DNA of 64,000 nucleotides from Motilibacter rhizosphaerae (GCF_004216915.1 NZ_SGXD01000001.1:806001-870000); one strand, 5' to 3'. Counted from the stretch's first letter, positions 23,893-31,755 are shown. Notes: generated by a model not told the origin, from the letters alone. A program made the numbers and translations.

Positions 23893-24711
23893 GTGAAGAC
23901 GTGGTTCATCACCGGGACGTCGCGCGGCTTCGGCCGCGAGTGGGCAGAGGCCGCGCTGCAGCGCGGCGACAGGGTCGCGGCGACCGCGCGCGACGCGAGC
24001 TCGCTCAAGGACCTCGAGGAGCAGTACGGCGACGCCGTCCTCGCCCGCGCGCTGGACGTGACCGACCCGACGGCCGTCCGCACCGTGGTCGACGAGGCGG
24101 CGCGGCACTTCGGCCGCCTCGACGTCGTGGTCAACAACGCGGGCTACGGCCAGTTCGGCATGCTCGAGGAGCTCAGCGAGGACGAGCTGCGGGCGCAGAT
24201 CGAGACCAACGTCTTCGGTGCCCTCTGGGTGACGCAGGCGGCCCTGCCGCACCTGCGGGAGCAGCGAGGGGGCCACATCCTGCAGGTCTCCAGCATCGGC
24301 GGCATCTCCGCGTTCCCCGGGCTCGGCGCGTACCACGCGTCGAAGTGGGCCCTGGAGGGCTTCAGCCAGGCGCTGGCGCAGGAGGTCGCCGACTTCGGCA
24401 TCAAGGTCACCCTCATCGAGCCGGGCGGCTTCAGCACCGACTGGGGCGGCGCCTCCGCGAAGCACGCCCAGCAGCTGGCGGCCTACGACGAGGTGCGCGC
24501 CAAGGTGGCCGAGCAGCGCAAGCAGCGCGTGGCCGAGCCGGGCGACCCGAAGGCCTCCGCTGCCGCCGTCCTCGCCCTCGTCGACAGCGAAGAGCCTCCC
24601 CTGCGCGTCTTCTTCGGCAAGGCCCCGCTCGGCATCGCGACCGCGGACTACGAGCGGCGGCTCGCCGGCTGGCGCGAGTGGCAGTGGCTCGCGGAGCAGG
24701 CGCAGGGGTAG
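23893..24711 (+). CDS. Short-chain dehydrogenase/reductase (classical SDR)
   Basis: A 272 aa NAD(P)-dependent oxidoreductase. It has the cofactor motif TGTSRGFG near the N-terminus, NNAGYG, catalytic Ser in VSSIGG, and YHASK with the Tyr and Lys. Arg after the glycine motif (TSRG) and R in ATARD favour NADP. GTG at 23893 is preferred because GAGGAG lies 7 nt before it; GTG at 23875 is an alternative. Substrate unknown. The gene ends 6 bp before the convergent MFS gene. Confidence 0.92.
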   Translation: MKTWFITGTSRGFGREWAEAALQRGDRVAATARDASSLKDLEEQYGDAVLARALDVTDPTAVRTVVDEAARHFGRLDVVVNNAGYGQFGMLEELSEDELRAQIETNVFGALWVTQAALPHLREQRGGHILQVSSIGGISAFPGLGAYHASKWALEGFSQALAQEVADFGIKVTLIEPGGFSTDWGGASAKHAQQLAAYDEVRAKVAEQRKQRVAEPGDPKASAAAVLALVDSEEPPLRVFFGKAPLGIATADYERRLAGWREWQWLAEQAQG

Positions 24712-24717
24712 CCGCTC

Positions 24718-26160
24718 TCACGCGGCGAGGGCGGGAGCGCGGAACGCGATGCGTGAGTCTCCCTTGCGCAGCAGGGAGAGCGCGAGCACGGCGAGCAGGG
24801 AGCCCGCGCCTCCGACGTACGCCAGCGCGTGCCCGGTCGCGACCGCAGCGCGAGCGGGGTCGCCGTCCAGCACCCCGGCGTACGCGACGCCCGCCGCCGC
24901 GAGCGCGACGCTCCCGCCCACCTGGCGCAGCAGGATGACCATGCCCATCGCGCCTGCGGTCTGCTGCGGGGCCACGGAGGTCTGCATCGCGACCTGCAGC
25001 CCGGAGAGCGAGGGGCCGACCCCGACGCCGATGCAGGCCATGAGCAGCAGGCCGACGGCGTCGGGCGTCGAGCGCGCGAAGCCCAGGTAGCCCAGGAGTG
25101 CTGCGCCGGCGAGCAGTTGTCCGGCGAGGACGGGCGCGCGGAAGTCCGGCCGCCTGCGCAGCACCGCGCCCGTGCCGTTGACCGAGACGATGAGTCCGAG
25201 CAGCAGGGGGTAGACGAGCAGGCCGGACGAGGTCGCGCTCGCGTGCCTGGCCAGCTGGTAGTAGCGCGGCAGCAGCAGCATCGCGGCGAACAGCCCCGAG
25301 ACGCCGGTCGTCGCGGCGGCCACGATGACAGCGCGCCGGCGCTCCCGGAGCAGGGCCAGCGGCAGGACCGGTGCGGCGGCGCGCCGCTCGACGGCGACGA
25401 GGACCGCGGCCACGAAGACACCTGCGATGAGCGCGCCGCCGGTGCGCAGCTCGAGCCAGCCCGGCAGTGCGCCGGACGGCGACGGCTGCGCGCGCTCGCT
25501 GAGCCCGACGAGCACGAGCCCCAGCGCGAGGGTGAGCGTGGCGATGCCGGCGAGGTCGACGGGGACGCTGCGGCCCTCGTGCCGGCCCACGCCCGCCGGC
25601 AGGTACGCGACGACCGCCGCCACGGCGAGGACCCCGACGGGGAGGTTGACGAGGAACACCGCGCGCCAGCCGACGGTGTCGGTGAGCAGCCCGCCGAGCA
25701 GCGGGCCGCCGATCCAGCTGACGCCCATGAGGCCGGCGAGGACCCCTTGCAGCGCCGCGCTCCTGCGCCCGGCGTACAGGTCGGCGACGAGGATGAACGA
25801 CAGCCCCTCGAGCGCGCCCGCGCCACAGCCCTGGAGCCCGCGCCACAGGACCAGCTGGTCCATGCTCGTCGCCGTCGCGCTGAGCAGCGAGCCCAGCAGG
25901 AACAGCGCCATGCCGGTCAGCAGCATCGCCTTGCGGCCGTAGCGGTCGGAGAGCCGCGCGTAGACCGGCAGCGTCACGGTCGCGGGGACGAGGTACGCCG
26001 TCACCACCCACACGTAGCGCGACTCGCCGCCCAGCGACCGGACCATGTGCGGCAGCGCGGTGCCGACGACGGTCTGGTCGAGCATCGCGAGCAGCAGGCC
26101 CGAGACGACGGCGGCGAGGAGGAGGCGCTGCTGCCGCGCGGGAAGCACGTCGGGAGTCAT
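24718..26160 (-). CDS. MFS drug exporter, DHA2 family
   Basis: A 480 aa proton-coupled efflux protein. The first helix carries GLLLAMLDQTVVGTALPHMVRSLGG, followed by ARLSDRYGRKAMLLTGM (motif A) and GLMGVSWIGGPLLGGLLTDTVGWRAVFLVNLPVG (motif C region), typical of DHA2 exporters. ATG at 26160 is chosen; the extended frame upstream crosses the operator region. It is divergent from a PadR gene whose dyad lies between the two, so it is probably a PadR-controlled, drug-inducible pump like LmrCD-type systems. Confidence 0.92.
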   Translation of the reverse strand: MTPDVLPARQQRLLLAAVVSGLLLAMLDQTVVGTALPHMVRSLGGESRYVWVVTAYLVPATVTLPVYARLSDRYGRKAMLLTGMALFLLGSLLSATATSMDQLVLWRGLQGCGAGALEGLSFILVADLYAGRRSAALQGVLAGLMGVSWIGGPLLGGLLTDTVGWRAVFLVNLPVGVLAVAAVVAYLPAGVGRHEGRSVPVDLAGIATLTLALGLVLVGLSERAQPSPSGALPGWLELRTGGALIAGVFVAAVLVAVERRAAAPVLPLALLRERRRAVIVAAATTGVSGLFAAMLLLPRYYQLARHASATSSGLLVYPLLLGLIVSVNGTGAVLRRRPDFRAPVLAGQLLAGAALLGYLGFARSTPDAVGLLLMACIGVGVGPSLSGLQVAMQTSVAPQQTAGAMGMVILLRQVGGSVALAAAGVAYAGVLDGDPARAAVATGHALAYVGGAGSLLAVLALSLLRKGDSRIAFRAPALAA

Positions 26161-26176
26161 GGGCCCAGCGTGCTGG

Positions 26177-26218
26177 TGTCTGCACTGACATGTCAAGACT
26201 TATATGTCAGCGCAGACA
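26177..26218. promoter_or_regulatory. 15 bp inverted repeat, likely PadR operator
   Basis: TGTCTGCACTGACAT (26177-26191) and ATGTCAGCGCAGACA (26204-26218) are inverted copies with one mismatch, separated by 12 bp. A perfect TGACATGTCA palindrome is nested at 26186-26195. The element fills most of the 72 bp between the divergent MFS and PadR start codons, so one bound regulator could shut both promoters. Confidence 0.75.
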
Positions 26219-26220
26219 GG

Positions 26221-26226
26221 TAGGCT
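26221..26226 (+). promoter_or_regulatory. Leaderless-type -10 box of padR gene
   Basis: TAGGCT ends six bases before the ATG at 26233 and begins 2 bp after the operator arm, which fits autorepression. Confidence 0.5.
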
Positions 26227-26232
26227 CGCAGC

Positions 26233-26742
26233 ATGTCCCTCCGGCACGCGATCCTCGGCCTGCTCGAGGTGCAGCCCGCCACGGGCTACGCGCTCGCGTC
26301 GCGCTTCGAGCAGTCGCTCGGCAGCGCCTGGCACGCGACCCACAGCCAGATCTACCCCGAGCTCGCCCGCCTGCTGGACGACGGCCTCGTGCGCGTCGCC
26401 GGCGAGGGGGCGCGGCGGAGCAAGACCTACGCCATCACCGACGAGGGCCGCGCCGCGCTGCGCGACTGGCTGCTCGAGAGCGAGCCGAACCGCGCGACCC
26501 GCTCCGAGACGATCCTGCGCTGGTTCCTCCTCCAGACGCTCCCGCGCGACCAGCGCGTGGCCGCCCTCGAGCGCGAGCGCGCCTCGGTCGGGGAGCAGGT
26601 CACCGAGCTGCAGGCGCTGCTCGAGGTCCTCGCCGACGGCGACCCGCACCCGTTCGCCCCCAATGCCGAGCTCGGCCTGCGCATCAACACCGTCATGGCC
26701 GCCTGGCTGGACGAGCAGATCACGGCGGCACGCGGGCGGTGA
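26233..26742 (+). CDS. PadR-family transcriptional regulator
   Basis: A 169 aa regulator. The N-terminal winged helix has the family opening LRHAILGLLEVQPATGYALASRFEQSLGSAWHATHSQIYPELARLLDDGLVRV and a KTYAITDEGRAALRDWL wing. The C-terminal coiled region (residues 95-160) is the Vir_act_alpha_C-type dimerisation arm. It is divergent from an MFS exporter, the standard arrangement for PadR-controlled pumps. A membrane-protein gene follows after 5 bp and may be co-transcribed. Confidence 0.94.
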   Translation: MSLRHAILGLLEVQPATGYALASRFEQSLGSAWHATHSQIYPELARLLDDGLVRVAGEGARRSKTYAITDEGRAALRDWLLESEPNRATRSETILRWFLLQTLPRDQRVAALERERASVGEQVTELQALLEVLADGDPHPFAPNAELGLRINTVMAAWLDEQITAARGR

Positions 26743-26747
26743 CCCGT

Positions 26748-27809
26748 ATGTCGGAGCAGGGGGGAGCAGTGGAGGGGGAGCGAGTGACGCGCGTCGGCTG
26801 GTCGTGGCGCCTGCTCGCCCTCCTCACCGCGCTCGCCACCGTCGTCGTCGCGTGGCACTGGCACGACGTGGTGCACCCGGACTGGCGGATCGCGCACCAC
26901 GCGCGCAACCTGCTCTTCTCGCACCGCGCCCTGCACGTCTACGCCGACGACGTCGACGCGCAGATGGGGCCGCTGGCGCTGGTGTTCTCGTGGCTCCCGC
27001 GCGCGGCGTACCTCGTGCTGGTGGCGCTCTCCGCCGGGCTGGTCGTGCTGCTGGGCGCGCGCTGCTCGGGGCGGCGGTCCCCGGGGGTGGTGGGCGTGCT
27101 CGGTGCCGCCGCGCTGGTCTACCCGTGGGCGCAGCTCGCCTGGAAGGGGCACGCGGACGACGCGCTGGTCGCCCTCGGAGCCCTCGGTGTCGTCGCCGCG
27201 CTGCGCGCCGGCCGGCGGTGGTGGGCGCTGGGGGCGTTCGCCGTCGCCGCGGCCGCCAAGCCCACCGCGCTGGCGGTGCTGCCCGTGCTCCTCGCCGACC
27301 GGGTGCTGCTCGTCGCGGGCGCCGCCGTGCTCGCCGCGGTCTACGCGCCGTTCGCGACCGTCGACCTGCCGGCGTTCCTCAAGGCCGGGCGCGGAGTCAT
27401 GCACACGGCGCCCGGCAGCCTGCCGGACATCATCGGTGCGAAGCGGTTCCACCGGCCGCCGCGCTGGATCCGCCCCACCGAGGCCGTGCTCGGGCTCGCC
27501 GGGTCGACATCTGGCGCGCTGCGCGGTCGCCCCGTCGAGGGGCTGCTGCTCGCCTTCACCGCCCGGGCGCTCGTCGAGACCAACCCGGCCCCGGCGTACT
27601 CGATCCCGCTGGTGGCGTGGAGCCTCGCGCTGGGCGAGCGGCGGCTGCGCCTGCTCGTGCTGGCGGCGGCGAGCTTCTGGCTCGCGGACCTCGACCTCGA
27701 CGGCGGCTCGGGCTGGCCGCGGCTGATCTGCCTGCTGCTGCTGGGGTACGTCGCGCTGCGGGCGACGCTCGACCCTCCGGCTACGAGGCGACCCGCTCGG
27801 AGCGGGTGA
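26748..27809 (+). CDS. Polytopic membrane protein, GT-C/GT87-like, function unknown
   Basis: A 353 aa integral membrane protein with about nine hydrophobic helices and a short Asp-containing loop near the start (WHWHDVVHPDWRIAHHARNLL). The layout recalls GT-C mannosyltransferases of the GT87 kind, but I do not see a decisive motif. ATG at 26748 is given; GTG at 26784 after GGAGGGGGAG is an equally good start. The 3' end overlaps the convergent XRE gene by 29 nt. Confidence 0.65.
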   Translation: MSEQGGAVEGERVTRVGWSWRLLALLTALATVVVAWHWHDVVHPDWRIAHHARNLLFSHRALHVYADDVDAQMGPLALVFSWLPRAAYLVLVALSAGLVVLLGARCSGRRSPGVVGVLGAAALVYPWAQLAWKGHADDALVALGALGVVAALRAGRRWWALGAFAVAAAAKPTALAVLPVLLADRVLLVAGAAVLAAVYAPFATVDLPAFLKAGRGVMHTAPGSLPDIIGAKRFHRPPRWIRPTEAVLGLAGSTSGALRGRPVEGLLLAFTARALVETNPAPAYSIPLVAWSLALGERRLRLLVLAAASFWLADLDLDGGSGWPRLICLLLLGYVALRATLDPPATRRPARSG

Positions 27810-28041
27810 CCTCGCTCCACACCTCGTCGAGCGAGAGCCCGAGCACGACCGCGACGGCGGCGACGGTGGTGAAGGCCGGCGTGGCGACGCGCCCCGACTC
27901 GATCTTGCGCAGGGTCTCCGGCGAGATCCCCGCAGCCAGTGCGGTGTCGAGCATGGGACGCGTCCCGCGCGCGCGGCGCAGCAGGGCCCCGAGGCGCTGC
28001 CCGCGCTCGACGTCGGCTGTGCTCAGCGGCAACCGGACCAT
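27781..28041 (-). CDS. Small XRE-type helix-turn-helix regulator
   Basis: An 86 aa protein that is essentially one HTH_XRE domain: QRLGALLRRARGTRPMLDTALAAGISPETLRKIESGRVATPAFTTVAAVAVVLGLSLDEVW. It lacks any sensor domain. It is divergent from a type I methionine aminopeptidase gene, with a pair of 10 bp direct repeats between the start codons. ATG at 28041 lies seven bases after TACCAT. The frame stays open far downstream of the start on the other side, but that is antisense shadow of davB. Confidence 0.85.
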   Translation of the reverse strand: MVRLPLSTADVERGQRLGALLRRARGTRPMLDTALAAGISPETLRKIESGRVATPAFTTVAAVAVVLGLSLDEVWSEVTRSERVAS

Positions 28042-28048
28042 GCCCCTG

Positions 28049-28054
28049 ATGGTA
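28049..28054 (-). promoter_or_regulatory. Leaderless-type -10 box of XRE gene
   Basis: TACCAT on the minus strand ends seven bases before the ATG at 28041. Inference from spacing. Confidence 0.45.
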
Positions 28055-28056
28055 GA

Positions 28057-28080
28057 CCGGGATAGTATGGCCGGGATAGT
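28057..28080. promoter_or_regulatory. Direct repeats CCGGGATAGT, likely XRE operator
   Basis: Two exact copies of CCGGGATAGT at 28057-28066 and 28071-28080 (14 bp period) lie in the 57 bp divergent region between the XRE gene and map. They sit between the two likely promoters and are the natural binding site candidate for the small XRE protein. Confidence 0.65.
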
Positions 28081-28098
28081 CGTACCGAAGGAGCTGTC

Positions 28099-28869
28099 GT
28101 GATCGAGATCCTGAGCCCGCCGGAGATCGCCCGCGCGCGCGAGACGGGCGCCCTCGTCGCCGGCATCCTGCAGACGCTCAAGGGCCGCAGCACCGTCGGT
28201 ACCAACCTGCTCGAGATCGACGAGTGGACCCGGCAGATGATCGTCGACGCGGGTGCGCTGTCCTGCTACGTCGACTACGCGCCGTCGTTCGGGCGGGGGC
28301 CGTTCGCGCACTGGATCTGCACCTCGGTCAACGACGCCGTGCTCCACGGCCGCCCGCACGACTACGCGCTGCGCGACGGCGACCTGCTCTCGCTCGACCT
28401 CGCGGTGTCCCTGGGCGGCATCGTCGCTGACTCCGCCATCAGCTTCGTCGTCGGGGAGTCCCGGCCGGCCGAGAGCCTGGCCCTCATCTCCGCGACCGAG
28501 CGCGCGCTCGCGGCCGCGATCTCGGTCGTGCGGGCGGGGGCGCGGCTCGGCGACATCTCCGCGGCCATCGGCACGGTGCTCCAGGGGGCGGGCTACCGCA
28601 TCAACACCGACTTCGGCGGCCACGGCGTCGGCTCGACGATGCACCAGGACCCCCACGTCCCCAACGCCGGCAAGGCCGGGCGCGGCTACAAGCTGCGGCC
28701 CGGCTTGCTGCTCGCCATCGAGCCCTGGGTCATGGCCGACACCGACGAGCTCGTCACCGACGACGACGGGTGGACGCTGAAGAGCGCCACCGGCTGCCTG
28801 ACGGCCCACAGCGAGCACACCGTGGCCATCGGGTACGACGGCGTGGAAGTGCTGACGCTGCCGCGCTAG
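28099..28869 (+). CDS. map: Type I methionine aminopeptidase
   Basis: A 256 aa dinuclear metallo-aminopeptidase that trims initiator Met from nascent proteins. Metal ligands are visible: Asp in LLSLDLAVSLGG and VADSAISF, His in GHGVGSTMHQDP, Glu in LLLAIEPWVM and Glu in AHSEHTVAI. GTG at 28099 follows AAGGAG. It may be a second, regulated Map, since the divergent XRE regulator and tandem operator repeats would be unusual for a housekeeping copy. Its TAG stop shares a CTAG tetramer with the stop of convergent davB. Confidence 0.94.
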   Translation: MIEILSPPEIARARETGALVAGILQTLKGRSTVGTNLLEIDEWTRQMIVDAGALSCYVDYAPSFGRGPFAHWICTSVNDAVLHGRPHDYALRDGDLLSLDLAVSLGGIVADSAISFVVGESRPAESLALISATERALAAAISVVRAGARLGDISAAIGTVLQGAGYRINTDFGGHGVGSTMHQDPHVPNAGKAGRGYKLRPGLLLAIEPWVMADTDELVTDDDGWTLKSATGCLTAHSEHTVAIGYDGVEVLTLPR

Positions 28870-30557
28870 TCCTCGCCGAACGAGAACGGCTTGAGCTCGT
28901 CGAAGCGGTCGCCCGGCCCGGGGTTGCCCGGCGCGCTCGAGCCGCCGAGGTGGTGGACCACGCCCCACACGGCGTTGAGCGCCGTCTGCACCGCGCCCTC
29001 GGCCCAGCCCGCGGTCCACGAGATGTCGTCGCCCGCGAGGAACAGCCCGCGGTACGCCTCCGGCAGCCGGTCCTGGACGAAGTGCGTGAACAACCGCTCC
29101 TGGTAGCGGTAGTGGCCGGGCAGGTTCGCCTTGAAGGCGCCCATGAAGTCCGGCTCGGTCTCCCAGGAGATCGCCTCGGGGGTCGCGATGATGTGCCGGC
29201 GGACGTCGACGTCCGGGTAGACCGCCTGCAGCGAGGTGAGGATGACGTCGAGGCGCTCCTGAGTCGAGAGCGGCAGCCACTTCAGCGAATCGTCGGACCA
29301 TGTGTAGGACAGGCACATCACGGCCGGACGATCGGGGCCGTCGTCCAGTAGGTAGGTGCCGCGAGGCATCCGGTCGGTGAGCGTCATGCTCATCCGGTCG
29401 CGTCCGCGGTCGTCCTGGTCGAGCCAGAAGGGCCTGTCCACCAGCGCGAACAGCTTGGACGAGCCCATGTAGTGCGTACGCTCGATCGCCGTCCACGTGT
29501 CCGTGGGGAACAGCGACTCGTCGACGGTGATCCGGCTGAGCAGCATCCAGCTCTGCGCGGTGAAGACCGCTGCTGGGTAGCTGCGGATGGTCCCGTCGGT
29601 GTCGGTGACCGTCAGGTTGCCGGGCGCGGTGCGGTGCAGCGCGCGTACGGCCGGGCGGGGGACGCCGCCGGGGTGGAGGTCGCGCAGGCTCGTGCCCGGC
29701 TCCCAGTGCGACAGGTCGTGCGGTGCACGCCGCCACAGCCGCTGCGGCAGCAGTTGGCTGCCGCCGACGATCGAGCGGTGGTCCTCGTCGGCGTTCGTGA
29801 ACACCACGCGGAGGATCTCGAGGATCGAGTTGGGGTAGTCGGTGTCCCAACCGCCGGTGCCGAAGCCGACCTGCCCGAAGACCTCGCGCCGCCGGAACGA
29901 CGCGAACATCGGGGACTCGCAGAGGAAGCCGTAGAACGTCTGGTTGTCGTAGCGCTGGACCAGGCCGTCCCAGATCGCTTTGATGGTCGGGACATCGCGG
30001 TCGCGGATCGCGTCCTGCATCTCGTCGAGGCGGGCGAGGGAGACGAGCGTGTCGCGCCACGCGTCGGCGACCTCGCGGTAGAGGTCGGGCAGGTCGTCCA
30101 GGGTGCGCGCGTAGTGGCTGACGCCCTTGAGGTCGATGACGGTGCTGGGCGTCGCCGGGGAGAGCGGGTTGGGGAACGGCTTGGTGCGCAGGCCGACCTT
30201 GTCGACGTAGTGGAAGAACGACCGTGACGACGGGGGGAAGCGCATCGCGCCCATCTCCGCGACCGTGCCCGGGTGGCCGTCGAAGGCGACCGAGCGCAGC
30301 CGGCCACCGATCTCGCCGGCCTCGTAGACGACGGGCTTCAAGCCGAGGCGCAGCAGCTCGTACGCCGTCACCATGCCCGACAGGCCGCCGCCGATCACCG
30401 CGACCTCGGTGCCGTGCACGTCCGCCGGGACGCTGCCGAGCCCGGCGGGAGAGGCGAGGTAGTCGTCGTACGGGAAGGGGAAGTCGGGCCCGAACATGGT
30501 GATCGGCGGGCGGTCGGGTCCCTGCTCGGTGACGCCGACGGGGATCGCTGCGGTCAC
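28866..30557 (-). CDS. davB: L-lysine 2-monooxygenase
   Basis: A 563 aa FAD enzyme that oxidatively decarboxylates L-lysine to 5-aminovaleramide. The opening PPITMFGPDFPFPYDDYLASPAGLGS is near identical in pattern to Pseudomonas putida DavB, and the FAD motif VIGGGLSGM is at residues 54-62. Other shared blocks include GGRLRSVAFDG, the EVFGQVGFGTGGWDTDYPNSILEI segment, the SMTLTDRMPRGTYL block and a C-terminal AGDDISWTAGWAEGAVQTALNAVWG. GTG at 30557 overlaps the davA stop by 4 nt, so the two steps are translationally coupled. I am confident of the family; lysine specificity is inferred from this similarity and the davA partner. Confidence 0.93.
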   Translation of the reverse strand: MTAAIPVGVTEQGPDRPPITMFGPDFPFPYDDYLASPAGLGSVPADVHGTEVAVIGGGLSGMVTAYELLRLGLKPVVYEAGEIGGRLRSVAFDGHPGTVAEMGAMRFPPSSRSFFHYVDKVGLRTKPFPNPLSPATPSTVIDLKGVSHYARTLDDLPDLYREVADAWRDTLVSLARLDEMQDAIRDRDVPTIKAIWDGLVQRYDNQTFYGFLCESPMFASFRRREVFGQVGFGTGGWDTDYPNSILEILRVVFTNADEDHRSIVGGSQLLPQRLWRRAPHDLSHWEPGTSLRDLHPGGVPRPAVRALHRTAPGNLTVTDTDGTIRSYPAAVFTAQSWMLLSRITVDESLFPTDTWTAIERTHYMGSSKLFALVDRPFWLDQDDRGRDRMSMTLTDRMPRGTYLLDDGPDRPAVMCLSYTWSDDSLKWLPLSTQERLDVILTSLQAVYPDVDVRRHIIATPEAISWETEPDFMGAFKANLPGHYRYQERLFTHFVQDRLPEAYRGLFLAGDDISWTAGWAEGAVQTALNAVWGVVHHLGGSSAPGNPGPGDRFDELKPFSFGED

Positions 30558-31333
30558 GGGTAGAGGTCCGTACGACGGTCGGCGAGGTAGGGGTTCTGCC
30601 GCCGGGACTCCGCGACGAGGGTGGCGTCGATCTCGGCCAGCAGCAGGGTCTCCTCGCCTCCCGCGACGTCCAGCACGTCGCCGTCGGGAGCGACGATGAT
30701 GCTGGACCCGACGTAGGTGAGCGTGCTCTCGCTGCCGATCCGGTTGGTGTACGCGATGTAGACCTGGCTCTCCCACGCCCTCGTGGGCACGAGCGCCTGG
30801 GCGATCGAGCGGTACGGCTCCATCAGTCCCGTCGGCACGATGAGCAGCTCGGTCCCGGCGAGCGCGTGGGCGCGGACGACCTCGGGGAACTCGACGTCGT
30901 AGCAGGTGAGCACGCCGATCTGCAGGCCCTGGAGGGAGAACTGCTCCAGCAGCCGGTCCCCGGGGATGAAGAGACCGCGGTCGAGGTCGCCGAACAGGTG
31001 CGTCTTGCGGTACCTCGACAGGGGCTCCCCGTCGGGCCCGATCACCTGCGTGGCGTTGTAGACGCCCTCGGCTGCGCGCTCAGGATAGCCGTAGGAGATG
31101 GCGATGCCGAGGCGGCGCGCGACCGTGGCGACCCGCTGGGCGATCGGCCCGTCGGGCGGCTCGGCCTCACGGGCGACGCGCTCGCCGATGTCGTAGCCCG
31201 TCGCGCTCATCTCGGGGGTGACGAGCAGGTGCGCACCCTCCGCAGCAGCCTGCTCCGCCGCCCGCTCGATGGCATCGAGGCCCGCCGCGAGGTCGGGTGC
31301 CTCGCGAGGACCCTGGTACGCCGCCAGCCGCAC
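30554..31333 (-). CDS. davA: 5-aminovaleramidase (nitrilase superfamily)
   Basis: A 259 aa carbon-nitrogen hydrolase. The catalytic triad is Glu41 (VTPEM), Lys110 (YRKTHLFGDLDRG) and Cys144 (VLTCYDVEFP). The start RLAAYQGPR and the YGYPERAAEG block resemble P. putida DavA, which hydrolyses 5-aminovaleramide to 5-aminovalerate and ammonia. It precedes davB in the operon. GTG at 31333 follows GGAGGAGG. The later genes davT and davD are not in the window. Confidence 0.92.
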   Translation of the reverse strand: MRLAAYQGPREAPDLAAGLDAIERAAEQAAAEGAHLLVTPEMSATGYDIGERVAREAEPPDGPIAQRVATVARRLGIAISYGYPERAAEGVYNATQVIGPDGEPLSRYRKTHLFGDLDRGLFIPGDRLLEQFSLQGLQIGVLTCYDVEFPEVVRAHALAGTELLIVPTGLMEPYRSIAQALVPTRAWESQVYIAYTNRIGSESTLTYVGSSIIVAPDGDVLDVAGGEETLLLAEIDATLVAESRRQNPYLADRRTDLYP

Positions 31334-31397
31334 GCCGCGCCTCCTCCGTACCGTCGGGGCCTGCCGGCCGAACCTAGCACCGCGCGCCCGGCCGTGA

Positions 31398-31506
31398 AGT
31401 TGATCAGGCTGCCCGATCATCGTCGCGGCCGACCGCACGAGGTGGTCGCCGAAGGGGTGGAATCCCGTCGGTGCGGCGACCACCTCGTGCGGCTACCTGA
31501 TCAACT
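31398..31506. repeat. Palindromic repeat family B, complete hairpin element
   Basis: An approximately 109 bp element bounded by AGTTGATCAGG and its exact inverse CCTGATCAACT. Nested inside is a perfect 19 bp inverted repeat (31433-31451 with 31474-31492) containing GCACGAGGTGGTC. Its first 47 bp recur inverted at 7415-7461. It lies upstream of davA in the 421 bp gap before the alcohol dehydrogenase gene's 3' end. No ORF fits inside, so it resembles a REP/MITE-like element. Confidence 0.82.
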
Positions 31507-31570
31507 GCCTCGCCGCGTCCGCGCACGCGTCCGCGTCCCGCACCTGCCTCGCCGGGGCCCGGACCCCAGG

Positions 31571-31755
31571 AACTGCATGATCACCGCGTAGTGGGGGCTG
31601 CCGCGGCTGGGCCCTCATGAACTGCATGATCACCGCGTAGTGGGGGCTGCCGCGGCTGGGCCCTCATGAACTGCATGATCACCGCGTAGTGGGGGTGGCG
31701 AAGTCGATGCGGTCCGGGGCGCCCACAACCTGCATGATCACCGCGCAGCGGGGGT
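31571..31755 (-). repeat. Palindromic repeat family A, 49 bp tandem array
   Basis: Two exact 49 bp units (31571-31619, 31620-31668) and a 27 bp third copy begin AACTGCATGATCACCGC. A fourth, variant copy starts at 31727 and runs to the stop codon of the alcohol dehydrogenase gene. The core TGCATGATCAC is that of the arrays at 17989-18382. Each unit carries an intergenic GTGGGGG block. Exact identity of the first copies implies recent duplication. Confidence 0.85.

Noticed and set aside
24718-26160. Start of the second MFS gene at 26196
   Set aside because: The additional 12 residues would be encoded inside the PadR operator. The ATG at 26160 begins a normal DHA2 N-terminus.
27781-30060. A 759-codon frame that contains the small XRE gene
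   Set aside because: Most of it is a shadow of davB and map. Only the last 86 codons encode a recognisable helix-turn-helix domain, starting at 28041.
31334-31483. N-terminal extension of DavA through the family B repeat
   Set aside because: The extra residues are encoded by the hairpin repeat, are not DavA-like, and the GTG at 31333 has a GGAGGAGG ribosome-binding site.
31571-31755. Tandem 49 bp units as a possible CRISPR or satellite
   Set aside because: Units are contiguous without spacers. The core is shared with the other intergenic arrays, so a palindromic repeat family is a better description.
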